A stretch of 64,000 nt of DNA from Halobacillus salinarum (lineage in GTDB: Bacteria > Bacillota > Bacilli > Bacillales > Halobacillaceae), in assembly GCF_022919095.1 (NCBI RefSeq), contig NZ_CP095073.1, forward strand, positions 2,542,001-2,606,000, read 5' to 3'. The notes under the pieces are model-generated. The model saw nothing but the letters and a program-made list of their open reading frames with translations. It was not told the origin of the DNA and did no database searches. Positions 32,924 through 42,172 of this stretch are shown piece after piece. Each line of letters opens with the position of its first letter. The stretch's first letter is position 1. The translations under genes and the position numbers were made by a program.

Positions 32924-33814
32924 ATGAGTGAACAAATAAGTAATAGAGTGCCAAGATGGGATTCGGTATCGGTATGAAAAATTATCAGTTCTACTTGAGT
33001 CCAATGGAATTTCCTAACTATAAACAGAAAAGTCACTAAAGAGTTAACCATTGAAGAGAGAGGGAAAATGCTTGATTGTTATAATAGGACCTATTGCAAA
33101 ACCCACGGGATGACGAAAACATTTCCTTTTGAAAGGGAACTGAATAGACCTTTTTGGTTTGGAAGGGTCATTGGTTATGTAGAAGAGGAGAATGTTAAAG
33201 GGTATTTTGTATATAGTACAAAAGAGAAAGATTTATATATCCATGAATTTTTCTTTGATTCTCCGAATGTAGTAAGGGAATTTTTAACTTTTCTCCATAA
33301 CCAGACAGATCAAATTAAACGAGTGATCATGAACTCTAATTTTGACGAAATTTCTCATTTTGTAGGCTCTCCAGAAAGTGGTCAAGCCACGATGGTTGAT
33401 TTTCCTTCCACCACTGATCATAAACACATCGCTAATGTAGGAATAGGAGTAATGTATAGAATTGTTAATTGTCTTGCGTTTTTTAAGGAGCTTAAAGAAA
33501 AGAATCACCTTTTAAGTCCAGGTGTCACACTTTCATTAAAGCTCTCAATTAATGATGATTTCTTTCCTTTAAATTCTTCAACTTTTATTTTATACATAAC
33601 GAACGGAGAAATCGCGGAAGTCAGGGAAGACGGTCCATTTGATGTAGAACTAAGAATGGATATAGCAGAGTTTTCTTCAATGGTGATGGGAGTGGAAAAT
33701 GCTCTTACTTATTTAAAATGGGGTTTAATGGAGATTTCGGATGAAAGTTATAGTAAAGTGATCAATTCTCTTTTTCAAACGGAAAGTAAACCTATGATCG
33801 TAAAAGCTTTTTAA
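32924..33814 (+). pseudogene. Eis-like GNAT/SCP2 acetyltransferase remnant with two frameshifts
   Basis: The open frame from 33068 (248 residues) resembles the C-terminal two thirds of Eis-type acetyltransferases: a second GNAT-like domain, then an SCP2-like tail (TFILYITNGEIAEVRE, FSSMVMG). Upstream, MSEQISNRVPRW (frame 2), then GFGIGMKNYQFYLSPMEFPNYKQ (frame 1, shown in two parts by shift) and KVTKELTIEERGKM (frame 2) read as one protein if one G is added near 32956 and one A removed near 33030. Even then the N-terminal GNAT domain is missing, so it is probably a decayed gene. AGGAG precedes the ATG at 32924. Confidence 0.55.
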
Positions 33815-34053
33815 TATTTTCTTATCCAACTAACTAAAGCTTTAAATTAATTATCTCCATATAAACCTTAATACCATGCTTTTTATGAACAAAAGACGAC
33901 AATATAGATGAAATACAAAAGGGCAGCGAGCCTATAAGAACACCCCCCTTAATTCCATTCAAAGGATGAATGTACCGGGTAGAAACAAATTTCTTTCGTT
34001 TCCTTCTTTCATCTGTAATAATTACATACATCGTTGCAAAAGGGGGCAGATCA

Positions 34054-35154
34054 ATGACAAACCAAACAACAGTTAAACCTTTATTTAAAGCTTTTACTAG
34101 TGATAAATTAAATCTTCCAAATCGTACCGTAATGGCACCGATGACACGTGGATTCTCACCTGGGAACATTCCTAATGAGGAAGTGGCGGCGTACTATCGT
34201 AGACGTGCTGAGAATGAAGTCGGATTGATTATTACAGAAGGAACGGGAATTGACCAACCAGCTTCTGTATCTGGAGCGAATATTCCTGTCTTTCATGGAG
34301 AAAAGGCGTTGAACGGCTGGGCTAATGTTGTAAAAGAAGTACATGAAGCGGGCGGTAAAATTGCCCCTCAGCTGTGGCATGTAGGAATGACTCGCAGCAA
34401 AGGAGATCTTCCAAATAAAGAGGCAAGTCCGGTGGGTCCCTCAGGGCTAAGCTTGGATGGGGAGAAGGTGAACGAAGCATTATCTACAGAAGAAGTAGAG
34501 GCTTTGGTGGAATCCTATGCCAAAGCAGCAGCAGATGCGAAGCGCCTTGGCTTTGATGCTATTGAAATCCACGGTGCGCATGGTTACTTAATCGACCAGT
34601 TCTTCTGGGAAAACACAAATAAACGCACGGACCGCTATGGCGGTGATTTCGTTGAGCGCACTCGGTTTGCTAGAGAGATCGTAGAAGCGTGCCGTCGTGA
34701 AGTCGGGGAAGATTTTCCCATCATTTTCCGATTCTCCCAATGGAAGATGAATGATTTCCAAGCGAAATTGGTCAACAATCCCGATGAGTTAGAACGCTTC
34801 TTACAGCCGCTTGTTGAAGCCGGGGTCGATATTTTCCACTGCTCCACACGCAGGTTCTGGGAACCTGAATTTGAGGGTTCCAGCCTGAATCTTGCAGGCT
34901 GGACAAAAAAACTGTCAGGCAAACCAGTCATTGCTGTAGGTTCTGTAGGACTAGATGGTGTCTTTACGGACTTTTCAGGTGCTGGAACAGCTAGTCTTGA
35001 CGATTTAGTGGACAAACTTGATCGTGATGAGTTCGACCTTGTGGCTATCGGCCGTTCGTTATTAATGGACCCTGAATGGGTGAAGAAAGTGCATGAAGGT
35101 CAAGCGGATGATCTGTCAGCCTTTAATAAAGAAGCGCTCCAAAAACTATATTAA
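34054..35154 (+). CDS. NADH:flavin oxidoreductase/old yellow enzyme family
   Basis: FMN-dependent ene-reductase of the OYE family, about 366 residues, TIM barrel. Motifs: NRTVMAPMTRGFSPGN at the start, APQLWHVGMTRS, FDAIEIHGAHGYLIDQFFWENTNKRTDRYGG (the active-site H-x-A-H region) and LVAIGRSLLMDPEWVKKV with the FMN phosphate site. The segment around GLDGVFTDFSGAGT is unusual compared with typical OYEs. ATG 34054 follows AAAGGGGG by seven bases; the longer frame from 33970 has no site. Reduces activated alkenes such as enones; the physiological substrate is not evident. Confidence 0.9.
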   Translation: MTNQTTVKPLFKAFTSDKLNLPNRTVMAPMTRGFSPGNIPNEEVAAYYRRRAENEVGLIITEGTGIDQPASVSGANIPVFHGEKALNGWANVVKEVHEAGGKIAPQLWHVGMTRSKGDLPNKEASPVGPSGLSLDGEKVNEALSTEEVEALVESYAKAAADAKRLGFDAIEIHGAHGYLIDQFFWENTNKRTDRYGGDFVERTRFAREIVEACRREVGEDFPIIFRFSQWKMNDFQAKLVNNPDELERFLQPLVEAGVDIFHCSTRRFWEPEFEGSSLNLAGWTKKLSGKPVIAVGSVGLDGVFTDFSGAGTASLDDLVDKLDRDEFDLVAIGRSLLMDPEWVKKVHEGQADDLSAFNKEALQKLY

Positions 35155-35173
35155 TCATAAATAATGAATACAG

Positions 35174-35200
35174 CGCCCTTATAAAAGGGCGTCTTTTTTT
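35174..35200 (+). terminator. Terminator of the OYE gene
   Basis: Stem CGCCCTT / AAGGGCG with a short loop and a seven-T run. Confidence 0.85.
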
Positions 35201-35385
35201 GTCCTCTCTTACGTAAATCCCCTTCAATTTTGAAATTAAATTTTTCATTATAAGACCTTCTACAGCTGTTGCCCTAGGTATTTTTCAAGTTAGGCACAGT
35301 TGGATATTATTATTATAAGTAAGGCGATTATTTAATACATCTAACATTGTTATAATGGGGTTAAAAAGAGGAAGGGGAATTCGAA

Positions 35386-35783
35386 GTGTGTGAGGGCTTA
35401 CTTCATCATGTAGAAATTTATGTTTCTAATTTAGAGAAGTCAGAATCATTTTGGGGCTGGTTTTTGGAAGAGTTAGGTTACAGATCCTATCAAAAATGGG
35501 GGAGGGACAAAGCTGGAAGTTAGGGGAAACTTATTTAGTATTAGTCCAAACAGAAACTAAATTTTTAGACGTTCCTTACCACAGGTGCAGGACGGGTTTA
35601 AATCATTTAGCTTTTCACGCTTATTCACGAGAAAGAGTAGATGAAATGACACAGATGCTTAAGGAGAGAGGGATAAATATTTTATACGAAAACCAACATC
35701 CTTTTGCAGGCGGTGAGGATTATTATGCGGTTTATTTTGAAGATCCCGACAGGATAAAAGTTGAATTTGTTGCACCATCATAA
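35386..35783 (+). pseudogene. VOC/glyoxalase-fold protein, frameshifted
   Basis: Vicinal-oxygen-chelate protein of about 132 residues when repaired. From GTG 35386 the frame gives LLHHVEIYVSNLEKSESFWGWFLEELGYRSY (given here as family start), then breaks at five Gs (35498-35502). Adding one G joins it to GEGQSWKLGETYLVLVQTE and on to GLNHLAFHA, FAGGEDYYAVYFEDPDRIKVEF, the classic glyoxalase C-terminal block. As read only the part from 35451 is open, with no sensible start. Metal ligands would be His in LHHVE, His in GLNHLAF and Glu in VEF. Substrate unknown. Confidence 0.75.
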
Positions 35784-35829
35784 TACATTCTTCCTTCAAT
35801 TTAAGTCTTCAATGATAAGGAGATATAAT

Positions 35830-36033
35830 ATGAAAGAAAATTTAAAATTTGCTTGGATTGCTTCCTGGTTTGCACTCGTTGGACAATTACTTTTTTTTAT
35901 TGGAGTTTCGATTTTCACTGGAGATTGGCGTTACGTGATGTGGAGTTTTATGGTGAGTATGGCTGTAGGAATTCCAAGTATGATTCACACAAGGAGAGCT
36001 CAGAAGGCGAACAAAAGTATAAAGACTTTGTAG
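35830..36033 (+). CDS. Small two-helix membrane protein
   Basis: A 67-residue protein with two hydrophobic segments (about residues 5-28 and 35-53) and a basic C-terminus (HTRRAQKANKSIK). ATG 35830 has AAGGAG seven bases upstream; the in-frame extension to 35761 overlaps the VOC gene and lacks a site. Not recognised; function unknown. A terminator follows. Confidence 0.7.
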   Translation: MKENLKFAWIASWFALVGQLLFFIGVSIFTGDWRYVMWSFMVSMAVGIPSMIHTRRAQKANKSIKTL

Positions 36034-36054
36034 ACATAATATCATATTTAAAGC

Positions 36055-36088
36055 AAAGGGAACCTATGTTATTGAGGTTCCCTTTTTT
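36055..36088 (+). terminator. Terminator of the small membrane protein gene
   Basis: Perfect 11-bp stem AAAGGGAACCT / AGGTTCCCTTT followed by further Ts. Confidence 0.9.
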
Positions 36089-36152
36089 AATTCAAACAAT
36101 GTACTGAAAGTAATAGCGTTACCGATGTTTTTTAAGAATTAGAGGAGCATGA

Positions 36153-36587
36153 TCATGTTTCTTTCATAATATGACGAAACACGAATGGAGCGAATAAAGA
36201 GAAAAGAAGTACACTTAACGTGAGCCACCACCCGATTGAGTTAAATGTGGCTTCAGGGATAATAAATGTGTATCCCAAATAAGATAAGAACAAAATTCCT
36301 TGAAGTACCTTCAATGTTTTTGCATCAGCTTCATTTTTCTCGGCTACAAGTCTCTCATCAGTTTCGGAGACCATCATTTTTGGATTCTTTTTTATTTTCA
36401 TCAGTTTAAGAAAGGCAGCAAGTGATGCACTGAAAGGAATAAGCGATAAGGCTAAAAAAGCTTTGTTGTTAGTAAAAAACACGTCGGTTGTTTCGAATAT
36501 TACCCAGATGGCAAAAAGAGCGAAGCTGACAAATAACGATACACCAATCGTCCATTTTGTTTCCTTAACTAACTTTTCTGCACTCAT
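36153..36587 (-). CDS. Membrane protein of unknown function (four-helix)
   Basis: A 144-residue protein with four hydrophobic segments (residues about 12-32, 43-62, 92-111 and 116-136) and a cytoplasmic middle with the charged SETDERLVAEKNEADAKT stretch. This layout (DERxxxxxxKA between helix pairs) resembles DUF3169/DUF2178-type proteins that travel with small XRE regulators in Firmicutes. ATG 36587 follows GGGAGG by eight bases. It directly follows the XRE gene and is probably co-transcribed and controlled by it. Function unknown. Confidence 0.75.
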   Translation of the reverse strand: MSAEKLVKETKWTIGVSLFVSFALFAIWVIFETTDVFFTNNKAFLALSLIPFSASLAAFLKLMKIKKNPKMMVSETDERLVAEKNEADAKTLKVLQGILFLSYLGYTFIIPEATFNSIGWWLTLSVLLFSLFAPFVFRHIMKET

Positions 36588-36590
36588 CAA

Positions 36591-36785
36591 TCATTCCTCC
36601 CAGAATAAATCATCTAAAGTTTTATTTAAAGCTTTACATATGGCCGTACACAATTTCAGACTCGGGTTATAATTTCCAGCTTCGATTAGATTAATGGTTT
36701 GCCTTGTAACTCCGACTAAATCTGCTAAATTTTCCTGGGATACATCAGCTTCGACACGGGCGATCTTCATTTTTTTGTTTTTCAA
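36591..36785 (-). CDS. Small XRE-family regulator (Cro/CI-type)
   Basis: A 64-residue protein consisting of one helix-turn-helix domain: MKIARVEADVSQENLADLVGVTRQTINLIE with the recognition helix TRQTINLIEAG, then PSLKLCTAICKALNKTLDDLFW. Typical of the short Firmicute regulators that pair with a membrane protein. Start TTG 36785 (ATG 36770 is the alternative); the GGAGGAG site is a little far. Two palindromes just upstream are its likely operators. Confidence 0.87.
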   Translation of the reverse strand: MKNKKMKIARVEADVSQENLADLVGVTRQTINLIEAGNYNPSLKLCTAICKALNKTLDDLFWEE

Positions 36786-36824
36786 AAAAACTCATCTCCT
36801 CCTTCTACATTTATATTATTCAAT

Positions 36825-36838
36825 ACATTACAAAATGT
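36825..36838. promoter_or_regulatory. Operator-like palindrome 1 upstream of the XRE gene
   Basis: ACATTACAAAATGT: arms ACATTA and AAATGT around CA, one mismatch from the perfect palindrome 26 bases further upstream. Confidence 0.6.
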
Positions 36839-36849
36839 CAATTATATTT

Positions 36850-36865
36850 TACATTATGTAATGTA
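36850..36865. promoter_or_regulatory. Operator-like palindrome 2 upstream of the XRE gene
   Basis: TACATTATGTAATGTA is a perfect 7-bp inverted repeat with a two-base centre. With the first copy it brackets the likely promoter, as expected for an autoregulated Cro/CI-type protein. Confidence 0.65.
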
Positions 36866-36974
36866 TTTTGCTTGATTCCACCTTGGCTCGTTCCATTAAT
36901 AACATGTTCCAGAAGCTTAAAAGTTTTACGTTAACTAACGAAATCGTTCGTTGATGCAAGAAAATAAATAATAA

Positions 36975-37017
36975 AAACATCCCCCTTCCTTACAAACCAG
37001 TAGGAAGGGGGATGTTT
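36975..37017 (-). terminator. Terminator of the tcyABC operon
   Basis: Perfect 16-bp stem AAACATCCCCCTTCCT / AGGAAGGGGGATGTTT directly after the ATPase gene, followed on the minus strand by a T-rich tract. Confidence 0.92.
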
Positions 37018-37018
37018 A

Positions 37019-37756
37019 CTATTCATTCAACAAATTTAAAAATTGACGGGCGCGTTCATTTTTTGAGTACGAAAAGACTTCTTCTGGATGACCTCGTTCC
37101 AGGATATGTCCGCCATCCATGAAGAGAACTTCGTCGGCTACTTCTCTGGCAAAGTTCATTTCATGGGTTACGATCACCATCGTCATCCCTTCTTGAGCTA
37201 ACTGCTTCATGACTTGTAGAACTTCACCGACCAGTTCTGGATCAAGAGAGGAAGTAGGCTCATCAAAGAGCATGACCTCAGGATTCATTGCGAGGGCACG
37301 AGCGATGCCCACTCGCTGCTGCTGACCTCCGGAGAGCTGATAGGGATAGTAATCTACTTTGTCTCCGAGTCCAACTTTTCTTAAAAGCTCTACAGCCTCA
37401 GGATGAACATCTCTTTTGTTCCTTTTTTGCACCGTCACCGGGCCTTCTAAGACATTTTCCAAAGCTGTAAGATGAGGAAAAAGATTATACGTTTGGAACA
37501 CCATGCCAGTTTGACGCCTGATAGCACTGATATCTTTCCTTAGAACCTTCTGTGAAAAGTCGATGGACTGATTATTGATTTCCAGAACCCCTTTGGAAGG
37601 GGTTTCTAGTATGTTCAGACAACGCAGCAAAGTAGTCTTCCCAGAACCAGAAGGTCCAATGACTACAATCACTTTTCCTTTGGCAATATTTAAATCGATA
37701 CCCTTAAGCACTTCTAGTGTACCGAAGTTAATGTGTAAATCTTTAATTGATAACAT
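37019..37756 (-). CDS. tcyC: L-cystine ABC transporter ATP-binding protein
   Basis: Polar-amino-acid importer ATPase, 245 residues. Walker [17 protein letters not shown]-loop [11 protein letters not shown], signature [17 protein letters not shown], Walker [14 protein letters not shown], and H-loop [11 protein letters not shown] 37756 is chosen with AGGAG upstream; the frame also opens 15 bases earlier. It is the third gene of a tcyA-tcyB-tcyC unit; the substrate is taken from the binding protein. Confidence 0.9.
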   Translation of the reverse strand: MLSIKDLHINFGTLEVLKGIDLNIAKGKVIVVIGPSGSGKTTLLRCLNILETPSKGVLEINNQSIDFSQKVLRKDISAIRRQTGMVFQTYNLFPHLTALENVLEGPVTVQKRNKRDVHPEAVELLRKVGLGDKVDYYPYQLSGGQQQRVGIARALAMNPEVMLFDEPTSSLDPELVGEVLQVMKQLAQEGMTMVIVTHEMNFAREVADEVLFMDGGHILERGHPEEVFSYSKNERARQFLNLLNE

Positions 37757-37767
37757 TTGGAAGCTCC

Positions 37768-38475
37768 TCATGTTTTAACATATCGATTAAGACGGTTTTC
37801 CATTTGGTCTTGAATAAGAGACAGAATAAAGCATAATACCCAATAGATAAATGCCGCTTCCGTATACAATAGTAAAGGCTCATAAGTGGTAGCCACAATC
37901 TCCTGGGATTTCCTGAACATTTCCGTAACAAGAATTGTGGAGGCGAGGGATGTATCCTTCACAAGACTGATAAAAGAATTGGACAAGGGAGGAATAGATA
38001 CCCGTGCAGCTTGTGGAAGGATGACCCTTTTTAAAGCCTGGGTATAGCTCATATTAATGGAATAAGCTGCTTCCCATTGTCCTTTCGGTATAGAAAGAAT
38101 GGCAGCACGGATAATTTCAGACGCATAGGCCCCGGTATTTAAAGAAAATCCGATAATAGCCGCAGGAAAAGGGTCTATTTTTATGCCTATAGATCCAAGT
38201 CCAAAAAAGATAATAAACAATTGAACCAGTAACGGTGTCCCACGAATAATGGACACATAGACTCTCGAAATACCGCTGAGCAGTTTAATCCCAGATAATC
38301 GAAATAATGCAGTCATAATGGCTAGTACAAGCCCGATAATGAAAGCAATCAATGTCATGGGAATCGTGTAATACAAGGCGCCCTTTAAAAGTGGCAAAAA
38401 GGAGCTTTGAGCAATCTCGATATATCGCTCAAAGCCTGGGGCTGTAGTAAATAAAAAGTTACTGACTGGAAACAT
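37768..38475 (-). CDS. tcyB: L-cystine ABC transporter permease
   Basis: HisM-type inner-membrane permease, about 235 residues, with hydrophobic segments near residues 34-60 and 65-90 and a C-terminal one near 205-225. The coupling motif [29 protein letters not shown] is the standard polar-amino-acid permease EAA loop. The start is either ATG 38475 or TTG 38484; both overlap the end of the binding-protein gene, suggesting translational coupling. Confidence 0.88.
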   Translation of the reverse strand: MFPVSNFLFTTAPGFERYIEIAQSSFLPLLKGALYYTIPMTLIAFIIGLVLAIMTALFRLSGIKLLSGISRVYVSIIRGTPLLVQLFIIFFGLGSIGIKIDPFPAAIIGFSLNTGAYASEIIRAAILSIPKGQWEAAYSINMSYTQALKRVILPQAARVSIPPLSNSFISLVKDTSLASTILVTEMFRKSQEIVATTYEPLLLYTEAAFIYWVLCFILSLIQDQMENRLNRYVKT

Positions 38476-39283
38476 CTTCGCCAAACCATTCTTTAGAAAT
38501 ATTCTCTAAAGTGCCATCTTCTTTCATTTCCTTTAAGGCACCGTTTACAGCTTTAACCAGCTCTTCATTTCCCTGTCTGAACATCATGGCGCTTTCGGAA
38601 GCATCACCAGCTTTGTCTACAATTTGGGCTGGAACATTGTCACCTTTTTGATTTAAGTAATCAAGAACTGACAACCGATCATTAACCGTCGCATCCACAC
38701 GTCCTGTAGCGATCAACTCCATAGCCGGGTTAAACCCTTCGACACTTTGAATTTCCGCGCCGTACTTCTTAGCGATATCTGCATAGTTACTAGTTAAAGA
38801 TTGAGCAGAAGTCTTTCCATCCAAGTCTTCAAAGGATTGGATATCCTTATTGTCTTTATTAGTAACCAGGACGGCTGTCGAGTACGTATAAGGAGTAGAA
38901 AATGCGTATTTTTTTTCCCGGTCGGGCTTGATTCCAACTTGGTTGGCAATCATATCAAACCGTTTAGAGTTAAGCCCTGCGAACATGGAATCCCATTTTG
39001 TTTCCTTAAATTCCACCTTTAAATCGAGACGCTTCGCAACTTCTCTAGCCACTTCAACATCATAGCCTGTGAGCTTGTCCTGATCATCGTGAAAAGTGTA
39101 GGGTGGGTAAGTTCCCTCAGTTCCAACGGTCAGAACACCTTTTTCTTTAATTTGTTCGTATAGATTACCATCAGAAGAAGCACTGCCTGAACTGCTTTCC
39201 TCTGAGTTTTCATTACTCCCGCCACACGCAGAAAGTAACAAAATAAAGCCTAATGTTATGAGATAAAAAGATAATTTTTTCAT
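38459..39283 (-). CDS. tcyA: L-cystine-binding lipoprotein
   Basis: Family-3 solute-binding lipoprotein, 274 residues, signal ending LLLSAC (Cys20). GVLTVGTEGTYPPYTFHD, LTGYDVEVAREVAKRL, WDSMFAGLNSKRFDMIANQVG and GKTSAQSLTSNY match B. subtilis TcyA closely as remembered, including the C-terminal [21 protein letters not shown]. Captures cystine at the outer membrane face for the TcyB/TcyC pump. A TATAAT element lies about 45 bases upstream (39327-39332 on the complementary strand). No S-box or T-box was recognised upstream. Confidence 0.9.
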   Translation of the reverse strand: MKKLSFYLITLGFILLLSACGGSNENSEESSSGSASSDGNLYEQIKEKGVLTVGTEGTYPPYTFHDDQDKLTGYDVEVAREVAKRLDLKVEFKETKWDSMFAGLNSKRFDMIANQVGIKPDREKKYAFSTPYTYSTAVLVTNKDNKDIQSFEDLDGKTSAQSLTSNYADIAKKYGAEIQSVEGFNPAMELIATGRVDATVNDRLSVLDYLNQKGDNVPAQIVDKAGDASESAMMFRQGNEELVKAVNGALKEMKEDGTLENISKEWFGEDVSSQ

Positions 39284-39919
<636 letters not shown>

Positions 39920-39922
39920 TAC

Positions 39923-40999
39923 TTATGATCCGATATATTTAGCTTGCGGTCTAAATATGACGTTATTCCTGGACTGTTCCATAATATGTGCAGACCATCC
40001 TACAATTCGACTTGAGCAAAAAATCGGCGTAAATAATTCTGCAGGAATTTCAATGGCTTTCATAATGGCTGCTGCATAATATTCAACATTAGCATATAAA
40101 TTTCTTCCTGGCTTTAATTGATTCAGCCACGTTTCTGTCTGCTGCTCAACATCAAGCAGAAATTCTGCCCAGTCCGGTATTGGATCCATCTTTAAGATTA
40201 ATTGCTGCAAAGCCTTAGCTCTGGGATCTTTAACTTGGTAGATTCTATGGCCAAATCCCATAATTTTTTCATTTTGCACAATTTTATTCTTGACAACTTC
40301 TTCTACTGTTGATCCTTGAACCTCTTCAATATAAGTTAACACACCAGATGGTGCGCCACCATGTAATGGTCCTTTCAGCGCTCCAATTCCAGCGGTTATT
40401 GCTGAGTAAATATCACTTTGTGTAGAAGCCACTACTCTGGCAGCAAATGTAGAAGCATTCAGACCATGTTCAGCCGTTAATATCATATAAGCTTCTAAAG
40501 CAGCTGCTTCTTTTTCTGTCTTTTCTTCACCAAACAGCATATAGAGAAAATTTGCAGCATGACTTAAATGATGTTTGGGTTCTACAGGTTCAAGCCCCCT
40601 CTTCCTTCGGTACAAATAAGCGATGATCGTTGGTAGTTTAGCGATAACATCAACCACTTCCATTTCATTAATCGGCCAGTGATCCCTGGACTCATCTAAA
40701 CAGGATATCGCAGATCTTATGGAAGCAATCAACGACTGCTGATGAATAAACTGATCAAGCACATTTTTGGTATTTTCATTTATAGCTCTTGCTTCCTTCA
40801 TTCGGTCATTTAATACGTGTATACCATTTTCGTCAAGTTTTTTTCCACTCAGTAAAAAGTACACGACTTCTTCAAAGCTGTGCTTTTCTATGAGTTTTTC
40901 AACTGGAACTCCACGATAAAATAAATTCCCCTTCTCCCCATTTATTTCACTTAATGCGGTCTCAACGGCAGTAATTCCTTTTAAACCTGGATAATACAT
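39923..40999 (-). CDS. citA: Citrate synthase (minor, CitA type)
   Basis: Citrate synthase of 358 residues, condensing oxaloacetate and acetyl-CoA. Catalytic regions are AEHGLNASTFAARV (His), PLHGGAPSGVL with the second His, and MGFGHRIYQVKDPRA; the C-terminal Asp/Arg region is GRNLYANVEYYAA and SSRIVGWSAHI. The N-terminus GLKGITAVETALSEINGEKGNLFYRG is that of short Gram-positive enzymes. The divergent LysR neighbour reproduces the B. subtilis citA-citR arrangement, which separates it from the main citZ and from methylcitrate synthase. Confidence 0.87.
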   Translation of the reverse strand: MYYPGLKGITAVETALSEINGEKGNLFYRGVPVEKLIEKHSFEEVVYFLLSGKKLDENGIHVLNDRMKEARAINENTKNVLDQFIHQQSLIASIRSAISCLDESRDHWPINEMEVVDVIAKLPTIIAYLYRRKRGLEPVEPKHHLSHAANFLYMLFGEEKTEKEAAALEAYMILTAEHGLNASTFAARVVASTQSDIYSAITAGIGALKGPLHGGAPSGVLTYIEEVQGSTVEEVVKNKIVQNEKIMGFGHRIYQVKDPRAKALQQLILKMDPIPDWAEFLLDVEQQTETWLNQLKPGRNLYANVEYYAAAIMKAIEIPAELFTPIFCSSRIVGWSAHIMEQSRNNVIFRPQAKYIGS

Positions 41000-41100
41000 G
41001 TTTATCCCCTCCCCATACTTCTATTGTATTTCACTCGATTCATTATTAAAATTAAGTAATAATGATCTAATCAATAAGCAATAGTTATTGGAGGGATATA

Positions 41101-41982
41101 ATGGATATGAAGTGGCTCCGCACGTTTGAGCTTGCTGCAAAACTCCTGAATTACCGGAAAGTCGCAGAGCAATTGTATATTACACAACCTGCTGTCAGTC
41201 TCCATATCAAACAACTGGAAGAAGAATTAAATTGCAAGCTGTTTGTTAAAAAAGGCCGTCATATTCAACTTACCGAATCCGGTCGCCATTTTCGCATGGA
41301 AGCTTTACAATTACTCACTCAGTATGAGACAACGCTGCAGAAAATGAATACTATGCGTCAAGGCTTTACCGATTCTTTAAAAATTGGAATAACTCCACTA
41401 TTAATAGAAAGTACCTTTCCAAGTATCATTAGGAAATACACAGAAAAGCAACCAACCATTGAACTTGCCATCACGGTTGCGGAATCGTCAGAGCTTGCAG
41501 GAATGCTTGAAAAAGATCAAATTGATGTTGCCTTTTCCTGCTTGCCAAGCCTGGACTCTTCTATCATTTGTGAAGAGCTTTTTCACGATACATTAACGAT
41601 GGTAATAGCACACGATGGTTTAGATTTGGAATCTGCCCCTCCTTTAGATCCGGTGGCGCTGTTTAAGGAGAAATTAATCTTCTCCCACCACCATCCAAGC
41701 TACTGGCCGAGTCTGATAAGAAACATCCAGCTCAATGCCCCTACTGCTCGCTTTTTAAAAGTGACGCAGTCCCATGCAGCTAAGCGGTTTATATTAGAAG
41801 GAATGGGCATTTCGTTTTTTCCTTCTTTTGCTGTCAGGCGTGAACTTATGGAAGGAAGGCTTCTTGAAGTCCATCCCCCTCCTTTTCCCCTGCCTGTTTG
41901 CAGCATTTATGTATCGCTGAAATATGAACACAGTGTTGAATCTGACTTAGTTCAATTCACTAGACGGTTTTACATGTCTTAA
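41101..41982 (+). CDS. citR: LysR-family regulator, CitR type
   Basis: LysR regulator, 293 residues, with the N-terminal winged HTH (WLRTFELAAKLLNYRKVAEQLYITQPAVSLHIKQLE, described by its parts) and a type-2 periplasmic-like effector domain from about residue 90. Divergent from citA with a 101-base gap, the same arrangement as in B. subtilis where CitR represses citA. GGAGGGATATA precedes the ATG. Confidence 0.87.
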   Translation: MDMKWLRTFELAAKLLNYRKVAEQLYITQPAVSLHIKQLEEELNCKLFVKKGRHIQLTESGRHFRMEALQLLTQYETTLQKMNTMRQGFTDSLKIGITPLLIESTFPSIIRKYTEKQPTIELAITVAESSELAGMLEKDQIDVAFSCLPSLDSSIICEELFHDTLTMVIAHDGLDLESAPPLDPVALFKEKLIFSHHHPSYWPSLIRNIQLNAPTARFLKVTQSHAAKRFILEGMGISFFPSFAVRRELMEGRLLEVHPPPFPLPVCSIYVSLKYEHSVESDLVQFTRRFYMS

Positions 41983-41984
41983 TT

Positions 41985-42098
41985 GTTGTTTTTGTTTTAG
42001 ATTTCGGAGTTGCTACTAAGTATAAATCCGAACTTGGCTATTGTTATTGATAATCGTTTGTTTTTGTTAGTTTATTCTGAGTTGCTACTATGTTTGAA
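41985..42098 (+). repeat. Imperfect direct repeat downstream of citR
   Basis: Two about 40-base blocks (41985-42024 and 42056-42098) share GTTTTTGTT at the left and GAGTTGCTACTA at the right. No mobile-element ends are recognised. Unexplained local duplication. Confidence 0.5.
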
Positions 42099-42143
42099 GT
42101 TAAATCTAATGCTTAATGAAGGTTCGTTTTCTACAAAAAAATG

Positions 42144-42172
42144 AAGCCACAGAGCTTTTACTCCGTGGCTTT
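42144..42172 (-). terminator. Terminator of the sulfolipid unit
   Basis: Stem AAGCCACAGAG / CTCCGTGGCTT with one mismatch, overlapping the last codons of the glycosyltransferase gene. Confidence 0.75.

Noticed and set aside
33834-34169. 111-codon minus-strand frame upstream of the OYE gene
   Set aside because: Overlaps the OYE start, no ribosome site, no recognised domain; a six-C run lies within it but nothing supports a gene.
35853-36107. Second frame of 84 codons over the small membrane protein gene
   Set aside because: The frame at 35830 has AAGGAG and proper membrane segments; this one runs into the terminator.
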